From positions 42,897 to 106,896 of the forward strand of contig JAFZVE010000045.1 of the NCBI GenBank assembly GCA_017617995.1: 64,000 nucleotides of DNA, written 5' to 3'. The notes under the pieces are model-generated. The model did no database searches. It was not told the DNA's origin and was given only the letters and a program-made list of their open reading frames with translations. Source of the stretch: Clostridiales bacterium. Lineage in GTDB: Bacteria > Bacillota > Clostridia > Saccharofermentanales > Saccharofermentanaceae. A program made the position numbers and the translations under genes. Of this stretch, positions 34,668 to 44,965 are shown piece after piece. Position 1 is the first letter of the stretch, and every line of letters starts with the position of its first letter.

Positions 34668-37070
34668 TCAGCCTCTTTCATTAACAATCGTCGTACAGCG
34701 ATTCTGGATATTCTTAACTACATCGTCCAGGGATCTCTGCCCCGTGAAATACCCGGGTGCTTCTTCCAGAACAATGAGCATGGCGGAAGTGTCATAGGAA
34801 GCATACTTCTGGATGTTGTTCAAAAAATCAAGAAGGTTGTCGTATAATTCCTGATTATATTCAGAGGAATCCCATACCGATGCATCAGGAATATCTTTGT
34901 AGCGTTCTGCTTCCTGATCATACCGCGTTTTCTGCTTCTGAAAACAGAGGTCAAGAGCTTCTCTTGAAACAGGGAAAACTGTATTTAATTCGTTAATGAC
35001 AAGATCTGTCTGGATGTCCTGCGAGAAAAGAGAGCGGATGAAATCCCAGGCCTGGTCCTGATAAAGAGAGCATTTCGATATGGCGACGGATTGTCGTTCG
35101 ACAGCCATCATACTGCTTCCTGAGGAAGAAGGAATGCCAAGAAAGACTCCTTCACCGTTTAGCTGTTTCGCCTCATATCCGAAAGAGGCTATGCCCAAGA
35201 CTTCGCCATAATACGTAGCATCCAGCCCTTCACGAAGTCTCTCATTATTCGGGATAAAGGAAGCAGAGTTAGCGTCCTTCACCTCTTCCTTATCCACACC
35301 GTACTTCCTGACAAATTCAAGGATCGCACGAAATTCAGGAGTATCAAACTGTACTGTCTTTTTCCCGTAGTCCATGAAAAGATTCATTGCTCCCGAAAGC
35401 AATGCTCTCAAAAGATCCTCACGGGCGGTCGGGGCAAGAGGACTTACTGTTTCTGGAAGTTGATCGATTATCCTGTCAAACTCTTCAAAACTACAGGATT
35501 CCTGATTCACGAAATATTCTTTATTTCCTACCAGTCCTCTTACCTCATAGATAAGAGGTATCTGATAGAGTTTCCCGTCTATCTCAGCGGCAGAAATGAC
35601 ATTATCGAACAGAGTTCCTCGATCAAGTGGTGAAGATCCATCTATCAGAGGATTTAAGTCAAGAAGTATCTCATCAGTATTAAACTGGCTACAAGCTCCA
35701 AATCCTAAAAGAATATCCGGACCTTCTTTAGACTGAACATCCAGATATACCAGATCGGCAATCTGGGCATCCGATTTTGTTACCTGCACAGTATAATCGG
35801 ATAATACGTCCTGATACGACTTAATCACGATTCGTGCTTTTTTCTCCGGATCCCGGTTATATTCTGCGATGCGGTCGTACAAGACCGGGCTGATTGCATC
35901 ATCGCTACCATTACAGGCAATTATCATTATGCTTTTCCCTGCATGCGGATTATTCTCTGCTTTTTTGAGATGGATCAGCACGAGATCGGGACCTGTATAT
36001 CCGGAATCATTAAAATGATCTCTGTCATCGCGGACGCAGTAGAATTCCGAAGAAGAGGCTATATAACTGTATTCAGGTGTGATCCGATGATCTCCCACAT
36101 CAGCATCGTTCCAGGAAAAAGAAGTTTCGAAGGTACCGTTGATCAGGTCCACCTTGGCAATGTTGCTCGCTGTCATGATATAAAGACCATCTTTGCTTTG
36201 ACAATACTGGTACGTATATGCGGCGGCCTTAGTCAGCTCGACTCGCACATCCGACAGTTTCCCGGTATTGATATCGATTTCCTGCAGATACGGGCTGCCT
36301 TCCACTTCGCTTCTTGCTCTGTCGCAATAAACATACCATTTGCCATCGAGCTTGAAGACATTTCCGTAGAAGTTAGCGATACTTTCAAGATGGTTGATCA
36401 AGTTTCCTTCCCGATCTGTGATGACCATTTCTCCCCAATCATTAGCAAAGATCATATGATTCTGATCCGGCATAATAAACGTAGTATAACTGGGGTAATT
36501 GAATAGAGAATCACTCAATATCTGCGGTTCTCCCATACTCCCGTCACTGAGAAGTTCGCAGATCGCTACATCGCCTGACATATTCAGGCACAGGAAAAAT
36601 TGCCCATCCGAATCTTCAGCAACGGCATTCAGCCAATCGTACTCCTCTAGGTGGATGACAGAGCACAAACTTCCATCGAGATGAAAGACTGCTACTGCGT
36701 TTTCATGATATTCATTATAGATTTCGGTAATTTCCTGTCTTTCCTCAATGGTATAATCTTGGAAATGCATAGAAAAATCATCCCATCTCTGCTGAACATC
36801 GGCAGGCATGGCATAATCTGCATTGTAGTTCACAATAACAAATCTGCTAAGTGTCTGTACTTTTCTCAGATTTCTTTTCAAAAGTGGAACATCACTTCTA
36901 ACCGGGAATTCCAGTTGTATTTCTTCCGAAAGAAAATACGGGTCTGTCTCCTTGACCACTCTCTCTGCGCGCACGTTTTTCTTCTTGCAGGACGAAAGAG
37001 AAAGAATCACCGATCCTGCTAATAACACAGATAGCACACGTTTGGCAAAAAGATTTCTTTGGTGATACAT
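34668..37070 (-). CDS. Large solute-binding-like lipoprotein, tandem copy A
   Basis: 800 residues. Signal VLSVLLAGSVILSLSSC, then KKKNVRAERVVKETDPYF. Residues about 45-370 are propeller-like with repeated strand blocks (GEMVITDREGNLINHLESI, GKWYVYCDRARSEVEG). The hinge NPHAGKSIMIIACNG leads into a solute-binding domain: EGPDILLGFGACSQFNTDE, LIDGSSPLDRGTLFDNV, GKLYQIPLIYEVRGLVG and the end LEEAPGYFTGQRSLDDV. It is the close sister of the next gene; the first 25 mature residues and the last 60 are almost identical while the middle has diverged. AGGAG ribosome site. No ABC transporter partner is in the window. Confidence 0.78.
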   Translation of the reverse strand: MYHQRNLFAKRVLSVLLAGSVILSLSSCKKKNVRAERVVKETDPYFLSEEIQLEFPVRSDVPLLKRNLRKVQTLSRFVIVNYNADYAMPADVQQRWDDFSMHFQDYTIEERQEITEIYNEYHENAVAVFHLDGSLCSVIHLEEYDWLNAVAEDSDGQFFLCLNMSGDVAICELLSDGSMGEPQILSDSLFNYPSYTTFIMPDQNHMIFANDWGEMVITDREGNLINHLESIANFYGNVFKLDGKWYVYCDRARSEVEGSPYLQEIDINTGKLSDVRVELTKAAAYTYQYCQSKDGLYIMTASNIAKVDLINGTFETSFSWNDADVGDHRITPEYSYIASSSEFYCVRDDRDHFNDSGYTGPDLVLIHLKKAENNPHAGKSIMIIACNGSDDAISPVLYDRIAEYNRDPEKKARIVIKSYQDVLSDYTVQVTKSDAQIADLVYLDVQSKEGPDILLGFGACSQFNTDEILLDLNPLIDGSSPLDRGTLFDNVISAAEIDGKLYQIPLIYEVRGLVGNKEYFVNQESCSFEEFDRIIDQLPETVSPLAPTAREDLLRALLSGAMNLFMDYGKKTVQFDTPEFRAILEFVRKYGVDKEEVKDANSASFIPNNERLREGLDATYYGEVLGIASFGYEAKQLNGEGVFLGIPSSSGSSMMAVERQSVAISKCSLYQDQAWDFIRSLFSQDIQTDLVINELNTVFPVSREALDLCFQKQKTRYDQEAERYKDIPDASVWDSSEYNQELYDNLLDFLNNIQKYASYDTSAMLIVLEEAPGYFTGQRSLDDVVKNIQNRCTTIVNERG

Positions 37071-37093
37071 CTTAATTCCTCTCCTGAACTGTT

Positions 37094-39472
37094 TCAGCCT
37101 CTTTCATTAACAATCGTCGTACAGCGGTTCTGGATATTCTTAACTACATCGTCCAGGGATCTCTGCCCCGTGAAATACCCGGGTGCTTCTTCCAGTATAA
37201 TGAGCATGGCGGAAGTGTCATAGGATGCATACTCGTGGATGTTATTCAAAAAATCAAGAAGGTTGTCGTAGACTTCCTGACTATAATCCGAGGACTCCCA
37301 TACGGATATATCGGGACGACCTTTATAGCGTTCTGCCTCCGTATCATAGCGCTTTTTCGCCATTTGAAAACAAATATCAAAAGCCTCTCTTGAAACTGGG
37401 AAAACCGTATTCGATTGACTAATGGCTAAAGCTGTTTGAAACTCTTTTTGAAAAAGAGAACGGATGAAGTCCCAGGCCAGTTCCTGATACTGGGAGTTCT
37501 TCGAAATGGCAACAGATTGTTGTTCGACAGCCATCATGCTGCTGCCGGTTGTAGAAGGAATACCGATGTATAATTCTTCACCATCCAAATCATTCATTCC
37601 ATATCCGAAAGAAGCGATGCCCATGATTCTTCCGCAATATGCTGCATCCATTTCGTTGCAGAATCTATCTATCGGTGAGATGAACGAATAAGAATTTACA
37701 TCTAATACCTCCTCTTTATTCACACCGTATTCCTTGGCAAAGGTAAGAATGGCTCGAAAATCCGGTGTGTCAAACTGAACAGTCTTTTTCTCATAGTCCA
37801 TGAAAAGATCCATAGAGCCGGATAGCAGTTCTGTCAGAAGATCTTCGTGAGATATCGGACCGAGAGGGTACACAGTCTCCGGAAGCAGACTGCTGATCCT
37901 TTCATACTCTTCGAAATTCAAAGAGGGCTGATCCCCAAAGTATTTTGTATTCCCAATCAGTCCTCTTACATCAAAAAGTATAGGCAACTGATAGAGTTTT
38001 CCACCTTTTTCTGCAGCACGAAGGACATTGTCGAACATAGTTCCGCGATCAAGCGGGGAAGGTCCATCGATCAGAGGATTCAGATCCAGGAGTATTTCAT
38101 CGGTGTTGAACTGGCTGCAGGAACCGAATCCCATTAAGATATCCGGTCCATCGGCGGATTGTACATCTATATACACCTGTTCAGCTATTTGTGCATCCTT
38201 TTTCGTTGCCAGCACGGCATAGTCCGGCAGCACATCCTGATATGATTTAAACACGATTCGTGCTTTTTTCTCCGGATCGAGGTTATATTCTGCAACGCGC
38301 TCATATATATACGGGCTGATGGCACCATCTTCCCCATTATAGGCGATAACAATGATGCTTTTTCCTGCGTGAGGATTCGTATCCGCTTTATGAAAATGAA
38401 TCAATATAAGGTCAAAGTCATTATATCCTGAAACATAATACGGTTCGAAATCCGTCCGGATACAGTAAAAATCTTGAGAAGAGTAGATATACGGTTCCAA
38501 ATCACGAAACCCAAAGTCTGTATCATTCCAGGAAAAGACGTTTTCGAAGGTACCGTTAATCAGGTCCACCTTGGCTGTACCATTTGCTGTGCTGATGTAT
38601 AAACCGTCTTTCCCTTGCTTGTATTGGTAGGTTTGGGCGGCTGCTTTGCTAAGCTCGATACGAACATCAGACAGTGTTCCGGTTGTAAGATCAATTTCCT
38701 GAAGATACGGTCCTCCCTCAAGACCGCTTCTGGCTCTGTCACAGAAAGCATACCACTTATCTTCAAGCTGAAAAATGTCTCCGTAGAAATTGGCGATACC
38801 TTCAATATGACCGATCTTGGCTCCTTTACGGTCTGTGATTACTATTTCTCCGTAACTACATGCAAAAATCATATGATCCATATCCGGAATGATAAATGTA
38901 TCAAATCCAGAGCCGGAACGAATGGCGCTCACCGCTTTAGGATCACTTAAATTTCCGTCAGACTGGATCTGGCAAATTACTTCCCGGCTGTTGATGTGAA
39001 GAAAAAGGAAGACCTGTCCGTTCGGGTCTTCTGCGGCACCATTCATCCATTCATGGTTGTCTAAGTACACTACGGAACTTAGGCTTCCATCGAGATGAAA
39101 AACACCTATTGCATTTTCCTGATACTCATCATGGATTTCATTAATACTCTTTGCTTCCTCTACAGGATAATCACTAAAATTCAGACAATAATCATCCCAT
39201 TTTGCCTGAATATCCGGAGGCATGACATATTCTACACCATAAGTGACAATTACGTACTTGTTCAAAAGATGAACCTTTTTAAGGTTTTTTTCTAGCAGTT
39301 CTACATCGCTCCGCAAAGGGAGCTCAAGTTTTATTTCTTCCGAAAGAAAATATGGGTCAGTCTCCTTTACCACTCTCTCCGCGCGCACGTTTTTCTTCTT
39401 GCAGGACGCGCTTGAAAGCACCATAGAAATAGTCAGCATCCCTGCCAGGAATCGAAATAATTCATTCTTCAT
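37094..39472 (-). CDS. Large solute-binding-like lipoprotein, tandem copy B
   Basis: About 792 residues from the ATG at 39472 (GGGGGTG upstream; the ORF could extend to 39505). Same architecture as copy A: signal FLAGMLTISMVLSSASC, KKKNVRAERVVKETDPYF, propeller-like half, hinge NPHAGKSIIVIAYNGE, solute-binding half with DGPDILMGFGSCSQFNTDE and LIDGPSPLDRGTMFDNV, and the C-terminus LEEAPGYFTGQRSLDDV identical to copy A. Nucleotide identity with copy A is very high over the last ~150 bases and even past the stop, which suggests recent gene conversion. 23 nt separate its stop from copy A. Confidence 0.78.
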   Translation of the reverse strand: MKNELFRFLAGMLTISMVLSSASCKKKNVRAERVVKETDPYFLSEEIKLELPLRSDVELLEKNLKKVHLLNKYVIVTYGVEYVMPPDIQAKWDDYCLNFSDYPVEEAKSINEIHDEYQENAIGVFHLDGSLSSVVYLDNHEWMNGAAEDPNGQVFLFLHINSREVICQIQSDGNLSDPKAVSAIRSGSGFDTFIIPDMDHMIFACSYGEIVITDRKGAKIGHIEGIANFYGDIFQLEDKWYAFCDRARSGLEGGPYLQEIDLTTGTLSDVRIELSKAAAQTYQYKQGKDGLYISTANGTAKVDLINGTFENVFSWNDTDFGFRDLEPYIYSSQDFYCIRTDFEPYYVSGYNDFDLILIHFHKADTNPHAGKSIIVIAYNGEDGAISPYIYERVAEYNLDPEKKARIVFKSYQDVLPDYAVLATKKDAQIAEQVYIDVQSADGPDILMGFGSCSQFNTDEILLDLNPLIDGPSPLDRGTMFDNVLRAAEKGGKLYQLPILFDVRGLIGNTKYFGDQPSLNFEEYERISSLLPETVYPLGPISHEDLLTELLSGSMDLFMDYEKKTVQFDTPDFRAILTFAKEYGVNKEEVLDVNSYSFISPIDRFCNEMDAAYCGRIMGIASFGYGMNDLDGEELYIGIPSTTGSSMMAVEQQSVAISKNSQYQELAWDFIRSLFQKEFQTALAISQSNTVFPVSREAFDICFQMAKKRYDTEAERYKGRPDISVWESSDYSQEVYDNLLDFLNNIHEYASYDTSAMLIILEEAPGYFTGQRSLDDVVKNIQNRCTTIVNERG

Positions 39473-39566
39473 ACATACACCCCCATCTTCAAAAGTGTTT
39501 ATCATCCGAAGTGCTCTTTCTCTGAACGCTTCATTTCTTTACCTACTGCATTGCCGTTGCTTTCTG

Positions 39567-41990
39567 CTACCTCTCCTGCAGCACCGTTTTCGCGCGGTTT
39601 TGGATGTTTTTGCAGACTTCTTCGACACTCCTCTGCCCCATAAAATACGCCGGTGCTTCTTCCAGTATGATCAGCATCACGGTCGGGTCCTTTCGTTCGA
39701 CGATATGGATGCTCTCCACCAGTTTCACGTAGTCATCGATAAGCTGTGCAGTCACCTCGGTCGGGACCCATTGAGGGTTGTGGGGATCCGGTTTCCAGAC
39801 ATTTATCTGCTCTTCGTATTGCTTCATCAGTCGCTCATTCTGCTTATCAAGTGCGGAACGAGAGATGGGCGTAGACCAGAGGTTTTCCGATTCTTCCTGA
39901 GTTTCTAGCAGATAGCAGAGGAAATCCCAGGCCTCCTCCTGATAGGGCGTGTACGCAGATATCCCGATCGTCATATCCATATTGGCTGATATACTTCCCC
40001 CCGTGGTATTCGGCACACCGCAGAAAACTGTCGGACTATCCGATAGTTTCAGATATCGGGAGTACTCCTTGACGTTAAAAAGATTCACGATCGGATACCA
40101 GGCAAGCATGCCGTTACTAAATTTGTCTTCCTCCGTAATGTAGTTTTCATCTGAGCTCCTTTCGTGGTAGTTCCTGGACGAACCGTACTTCTTCACGAAA
40201 GTTAGAAGTTTCTGGAAGTTCTCTGTATCGAAGTGAACTTCCGAAGAAGAATAGTCAACAAAGAGATCTCCCGACCTTTCGATCATGAAGGAAAGAAGTT
40301 CACTATATTCCCTCTCGAAAAGCGGATCGACACCTTCGGGAAGGGCATCCATGGCCTGGAAGAATTCATCGTACGTCCAGCTCGTCTTCTGCCCTACCAA
40401 ATCAGCATTTCCGAGGATCGCGTCCACTCGGAAAAGAAACGGCATATGATAGAGTTTCCCGTCTATCTCCTGTGCGCGGAGAACATTATCAAAGAGCAGC
40501 TGCCGATCCAGTCCCGTTCCATCTGTCCTGTCGATCAGAGGATTGAGATCAAGCATCACCTTGTCTGTATCAAACTGGGCGAACTGTGAGAACCCGACGA
40601 GGATATCCGGTCCCGTTCCGGACACGATATCCAGATACACCTTATCGGACATGGCCGCGTTCTTATTCATATAGTCTCCATCCATGACCACATCTTCGGA
40701 ATAGTTGTGTTGGATGACGCGGCACTTCGCGTCTGGACTGGTGTTATAGCGGATCAGGTCGCTGACGTTCAATCCCGAATACAGATTACTTCCGGCCAGA
40801 AGAAGGGTCTTGCCGGCGTAAGGATTCTTATCCATACGGCCTACGTGCGCCACACCAACCTGAATAGAGTACGAATTTCCAAAATCGTCCTTGAAATCCT
40901 CGTCGATCTCCAGAAAGTAATACTCATTATCGGAAACGACTTTCAGAAATTGAGGCAACACATGCGACGGATCAAAATCTGTATTATTCCATGAGAAGAT
41001 TTCTCGGTCATTCTTGGAATCCTGGAAATCGGCCTTCACGATTCCATTGGAAGTCGCATAGTATATCCCGCCATTTGCGTTGATTAGAGAATACGATCGC
41101 GGATTCGAGATTTTCTCGGAAGAAAAACTCATCGTATCCACATCCAGTTCCCGGAAATAGGAGGTGACATCGGCTGTATCCCAGTCATACTCATTAAACA
41201 CGCCGTAGCACCTGTCATCCAGAAGGAGCAGATTTCCGTTACAGCCGTCAGAAGAGATGTTCTTCTGCTTTTTTCCGTTCGCATCCAGCAGCGTGATCGT
41301 ATCCCATCCTGCGCAGAGAAGTCTTCCGTCCGGGAGCATAAATGCACTGACCAAAGAATAAACATCATCGATTGAATTGATTCTTTCCAGTGATCCATCA
41401 TCCAGCACCTTCTCGAGGAACTGCCCCTCGGAGCGCTGAACGATGGCGTATGTCTCTCCATTTCCATTATCGAATACACACATCACCAGTTCATCTGACT
41501 TGATTTCATCATAACTGGCTTCGATATCGCTACTTCTAAGGAGATTTCCATTCAGGTCGAAAACCAGACTCAATGTCTTCTCGTACTCACCTTTGATCGC
41601 CCAAAATGAATCCCAATCTCCCTTTTTCTCGTATTCGTTTAGTTTGGACATCACACTGTCCGGTATTTCGTAGTTGATATGACACCACGAGACCACGATC
41701 GTGTTGCCCATGAAGCTCAGATTATCGCGCTCGATATCTACGTTCTTAAGCTCCTTATCCGGATCGAGAGGAATCTTCAGTTCCACCTCCGACACTTCGA
41801 AGAAAGGATCCGTCTCCTGGACCGTTCTTCCTTCCTCTGTCCATACCGGTGGCGGTCCCTGCGTCTGTCCTTGTATCTGACCCTGCTCGGAGGAGCTTCC
41901 GCTCCCGTCCGTCTGCTTCGATTTCTTACACCCGCAGAGTCCGAAAACCATTACTAAACATAGACTCCAAGCTACGATTCTCTTTGCCAT
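39567..41990 (-). CDS. Large solute-binding-like lipoprotein (third of four in cluster)
   Basis: About 807 residues. The ATG at 41990 is chosen: it follows GAGAGGG and gives the signal KRIVAWSLCLVMVFGLCGC (LCGC lipobox); a longer reading would overlap the upstream gene. A Gln/Gly/Ser linker follows. Propeller-like half, hinge NPYAGKTLLLAGSNL, then GTGPDILVGFSQFAQFDTDK, LIDRTDGTGLDRQLLFDNV, GKLYHMPFLFRVDAILG and end LEEAPAYFMGQRSVEEV. It starts 4 nt after the upstream paralogue's stop, so the genes share a transcript. Confidence 0.77.
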   Translation of the reverse strand: MAKRIVAWSLCLVMVFGLCGCKKSKQTDGSGSSSEQGQIQGQTQGPPPVWTEEGRTVQETDPFFEVSEVELKIPLDPDKELKNVDIERDNLSFMGNTIVVSWCHINYEIPDSVMSKLNEYEKKGDWDSFWAIKGEYEKTLSLVFDLNGNLLRSSDIEASYDEIKSDELVMCVFDNGNGETYAIVQRSEGQFLEKVLDDGSLERINSIDDVYSLVSAFMLPDGRLLCAGWDTITLLDANGKKQKNISSDGCNGNLLLLDDRCYGVFNEYDWDTADVTSYFRELDVDTMSFSSEKISNPRSYSLINANGGIYYATSNGIVKADFQDSKNDREIFSWNNTDFDPSHVLPQFLKVVSDNEYYFLEIDEDFKDDFGNSYSIQVGVAHVGRMDKNPYAGKTLLLAGSNLYSGLNVSDLIRYNTSPDAKCRVIQHNYSEDVVMDGDYMNKNAAMSDKVYLDIVSGTGPDILVGFSQFAQFDTDKVMLDLNPLIDRTDGTGLDRQLLFDNVLRAQEIDGKLYHMPFLFRVDAILGNADLVGQKTSWTYDEFFQAMDALPEGVDPLFEREYSELLSFMIERSGDLFVDYSSSEVHFDTENFQKLLTFVKKYGSSRNYHERSSDENYITEEDKFSNGMLAWYPIVNLFNVKEYSRYLKLSDSPTVFCGVPNTTGGSISANMDMTIGISAYTPYQEEAWDFLCYLLETQEESENLWSTPISRSALDKQNERLMKQYEEQINVWKPDPHNPQWVPTEVTAQLIDDYVKLVESIHIVERKDPTVMLIILEEAPAYFMGQRSVEEVCKNIQNRAKTVLQER

Positions 41991-41994
41991 ACTC

Positions 41995-44247
41995 TTACCC
42001 TCTCTCACTTTGCAATATTCCCACGCGGTTGTTGATAATGCTGATGACATCGTCTAGGCTCTTCTGGCCCAGGAAATAGGCGGGCATCTCCTCGTTGATG
42101 ATACCGATCACCGTGTAATCGCTCGTCGCGTAATTTCCGCAGTCGTCGATGGTATCGATGAAGTATTCCGTCACATCGTCACTTAGATTCCACGTATCCA
42201 CGACACTTCTGCAGAGCGGGATGTACAGTGCTTTTGACTGGATCTCTTCTTTCAGCATAAAGCGGATCAGCGCCCAGTCGCCTTCCTGGCACGACGAGCA
42301 TGCCGTGATCGCCGCTGCAGTCTCCGGTACGAGTCTCGGTCCGCGTCCGTCCGGAGAAGGAGATCCGACGAGTTTCTTATTTCTGATGAGAACGAGGGAA
42401 TTGTCCCCGCTGTTTATGCCCGACAGTGCGGCGATCTCACCCGCGCCCTTGACCTCGGAGAACTGCTCCGGAACGTTGTTACACACGTATTCCGCCACCA
42501 AGCGGAAAGCACTGTTGTCGAAGTTGTATTTTCCGTCTTTTTCGATGAAGAGATCGAAGCAGTTCTCGATCACATAATCGAGATAACTGAGTCGGTCTTC
42601 CCAGGTATAGAGCGGATCGTATCCGTTATAGTATTCGGCAAGAAAATCCGAGTATTCCGACATCTTCACGCCGGTTCTTTTACCGGCTTTTTCACGGTCG
42701 ATAAAATATCCGCTGACGCGGAACTCGAGCGGCAGGAAAGAGATCCTTCCGTTGATCTCGCATGTATCGATGACATGTGTGAAATACTCTTTCTTACTGA
42801 GATCGAGGTCATCGATGTTATTCTTCAGATTCACCAGATACTTGTAGTTCTGGATCTCGAGATATTCCGCTCCGTCGAGGAGCACATCCGGTCCCTTACC
42901 GGAGACGATATCGGACATCAGTTTATTCACCGCTTCGCTCTTGGCGCGGTTCACTTCGAGGTTGTGATTCTCCGCATCCCAGTCGATGAAATTGAAATAG
43001 CTGTAGTCGTTGATGACGATCGCATAGTACTCGAGGCTTTCCCGGTTAAATGCCTGGATCGCCTCCGACTGCACGGGTGTAACGGCGCGGAGGAATGCGC
43101 ACTTGATGACGCGTTTGCCGATGTGCGGATTGTTCTGTGATTTCTTCAGGATATGGAGGTGCAGCACCCACTGCGCCTGATCCATCGCGTAATCGTACAC
43201 GACCACCTGTTCGTCCGTCGCCGAGATGAGCTGCATCATGAGGGCATCTTCGTAGGAAATACCTGTATAGTTAAAGTCGATGAACTTCTTTTCTTTCTCC
43301 TCGGCGAAGCTCCAGCAGGTCATGCGCTGGTTCCCGACCTTCGCAAATCCCAGTCCGTCCAGAAGGTCGCCTCCGAGGATATATTCCTCCGGAACATCGA
43401 CCATACCGCCGAGCACGTCTTCTTCGGTGTTTAAGAGCCAGCAGGTATGCTTGTCGACGGAAGAACCGACGATGATCAGGTTCTTGTCGTTATATACGCC
43501 GAACGCCGAGGCCGTCTCGATAATATCCGTGTTGATCATCTTACAGGCCTCTCCGTCCGAAACGAGAAAAACAGGTGCACCTGCCATCGATCCGCCCTGC
43601 AGATAGCCGAGGATATAGTACTTCCCTGCCGAAACCTTGATCTGTGAGATGCTGACGTGCGATCCGGCCGCACTTTCGAAATCGATCGGCCTCGGCGCAA
43701 GTGCTTTTCCCGAAGAAAGATCAAGTTCGCATTCATAAAGCACTTCCTGCGCCTGTCCGATATACTGCGCTTTTACAAGGGCGCGGAGTTTTCCGTCCAC
43801 CTCGCGAACCGCTTCGACCGAGCGCGCGATGATCTCGTCCGTGTTGATGCATGAGGAAATATCGACATCGCCGAGGTGCTGCCCGGCATTTTCACTGCCG
43901 ATGCCGTAGCACGTGAGGAAGACAAACGGGGCGGCCTGGGATGTCTGCTCGTCAAAACGGTAGTACCCGGTATAAGTCACGAAGACCTTATCTCCCACAG
44001 GCGGCATCACGTTCGCCTGGGCGGTTCCGCCGGCACTCTCATCGACGGTCTCCGGGAAAACCGGCGAGACCTCGACCTCCGTATCGTCCCACCACTCCAT
44101 GTAGGACGCTTCATTCAGGACATGGGGATATGTTTCCTCCGGCTCCGCATCCTTCTTTTTCTTGCAGGACGCGCAGGAGAGCACCATGCTCAGGCACAGA
44201 AGAAACACCACCGGAACAGTGCATTTGCCGTGGAAAAATCTCCGCAT
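41995..44247 (-). CDS. Large solute-binding-like lipoprotein (first of cluster)
   Basis: 750 residues. Signal VVFLLCLSMVLSCASC then KKKKDAEPEETYPHVL. N-terminal propeller-like region; hinge NPHIGKRVIKCAFLR; solute-binding part with GKGPDVLLDGAEYLEIQNYK, RISFLPLEFRVSGYFID and the C-terminal INEEMPAYFLGQKSLDDV. Less similar to the other three. GAGGGGG ribosome site. It heads the run of five lipoprotein genes (44247 down to 33771), so the promoter is probably in 44248-44422, downstream of a TetR gene in the same orientation. Confidence 0.76.
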   Translation of the reverse strand: MRRFFHGKCTVPVVFLLCLSMVLSCASCKKKKDAEPEETYPHVLNEASYMEWWDDTEVEVSPVFPETVDESAGGTAQANVMPPVGDKVFVTYTGYYRFDEQTSQAAPFVFLTCYGIGSENAGQHLGDVDISSCINTDEIIARSVEAVREVDGKLRALVKAQYIGQAQEVLYECELDLSSGKALAPRPIDFESAAGSHVSISQIKVSAGKYYILGYLQGGSMAGAPVFLVSDGEACKMINTDIIETASAFGVYNDKNLIIVGSSVDKHTCWLLNTEEDVLGGMVDVPEEYILGGDLLDGLGFAKVGNQRMTCWSFAEEKEKKFIDFNYTGISYEDALMMQLISATDEQVVVYDYAMDQAQWVLHLHILKKSQNNPHIGKRVIKCAFLRAVTPVQSEAIQAFNRESLEYYAIVINDYSYFNFIDWDAENHNLEVNRAKSEAVNKLMSDIVSGKGPDVLLDGAEYLEIQNYKYLVNLKNNIDDLDLSKKEYFTHVIDTCEINGRISFLPLEFRVSGYFIDREKAGKRTGVKMSEYSDFLAEYYNGYDPLYTWEDRLSYLDYVIENCFDLFIEKDGKYNFDNSAFRLVAEYVCNNVPEQFSEVKGAGEIAALSGINSGDNSLVLIRNKKLVGSPSPDGRGPRLVPETAAAITACSSCQEGDWALIRFMLKEEIQSKALYIPLCRSVVDTWNLSDDVTEYFIDTIDDCGNYATSDYTVIGIINEEMPAYFLGQKSLDDVISIINNRVGILQSERG

Positions 44248-44422
44248 AGACGATACCCCCTCACAGAGGAAGTCCGAGACGAGATGTCGATAAATTGAAC
44301 CTCCCCTATTACCATGCTACTCCAATCATTCGCGGAATAAATGACGCATCCGTCACCTGGGGGCGTGGTTGTGAAAAGCGTTTAAAAGTTGCTCTGCCAC
44401 GGATAGGGTGGCTGCGTAAAAA

Positions 44423-44965
44423 TCACTGTATCGCACCCTCGATGAACCGGTCGAACATCTCGCTGAGGTGATCGACTTTCGTGTCGACATCGTCCTCCAT
44501 GTCGTCCCAGATATACTCGAGGAAGAATCCGATAAATGCATAGGTGTAGAAACGCGCGATCTCGCGGATCCGCTTCTCGGAAACGTCGCGCCCGTCGGCC
44601 TTCTTTCTCACATAGCTGATGAAGACTTTGTCCGTGATCTCGAAGATATAGTGCTCGAGCTGCTCACGCGAAAGCGAGTCCACGATGTGATGGATGAGGC
44701 GCGGATTGTCGTGGCACATGCGGAAGAATATCTTGATGCGCTTCTGCCAGCCGGCGTAGTCGTCCTCGTCTTTTCGGATATCGCGGAGCTTCATGCCGAA
44801 CCACTCATTGAGCAGCGCGTATTTGTCGCAGTAGTGATAGTAGAACGTATTCGGACTGATGCCGCTCCTCTTGACGAGTGCAGACACCGTGATCTTATCG
44901 AAGGCCATCTCCTCGAGCATTTCTTCAAATGCGCGCATGATCGCACCTTTCGTTAGTAGCGCCAT
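44423..44965 (-). CDS. TetR-family transcriptional regulator
   Basis: 180 residues. HTH region: IMRAFEEMLEEMAFDKITVS, ALVKRSGISPNTFYYHY and CDKYALLNEWFG fit TetR regulators of the TetR_C_8/DhaS-like type. The C-terminal part (YTYAFIGFFLEYIWDDMEDD) is helical. It sits between the lipoprotein run (same strand, 175 nt downstream) and fabF (divergent, 467 nt away); either could be its target. The start near 44965 has GGAAAA only, a weak ribosome site, so a slightly shorter reading is possible. Confidence 0.82.
   Translation of the reverse strand: MALLTKGAIMRAFEEMLEEMAFDKITVSALVKRSGISPNTFYYHYCDKYALLNEWFGMKLRDIRKDEDDYAGWQKRIKIFFRMCHDNPRLIHHIVDSLSREQLEHYIFEITDKVFISYVRKKADGRDVSEKRIREIARFYTYAFIGFFLEYIWDDMEDDVDTKVDHLSEMFDRFIEGAIQ

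Noticed and set aside
44248..44422. TetR gene co-transcribed with the lipoprotein run.
   Set aside because: A 175-nt gap allows a separate promoter; no decisive signal either way.
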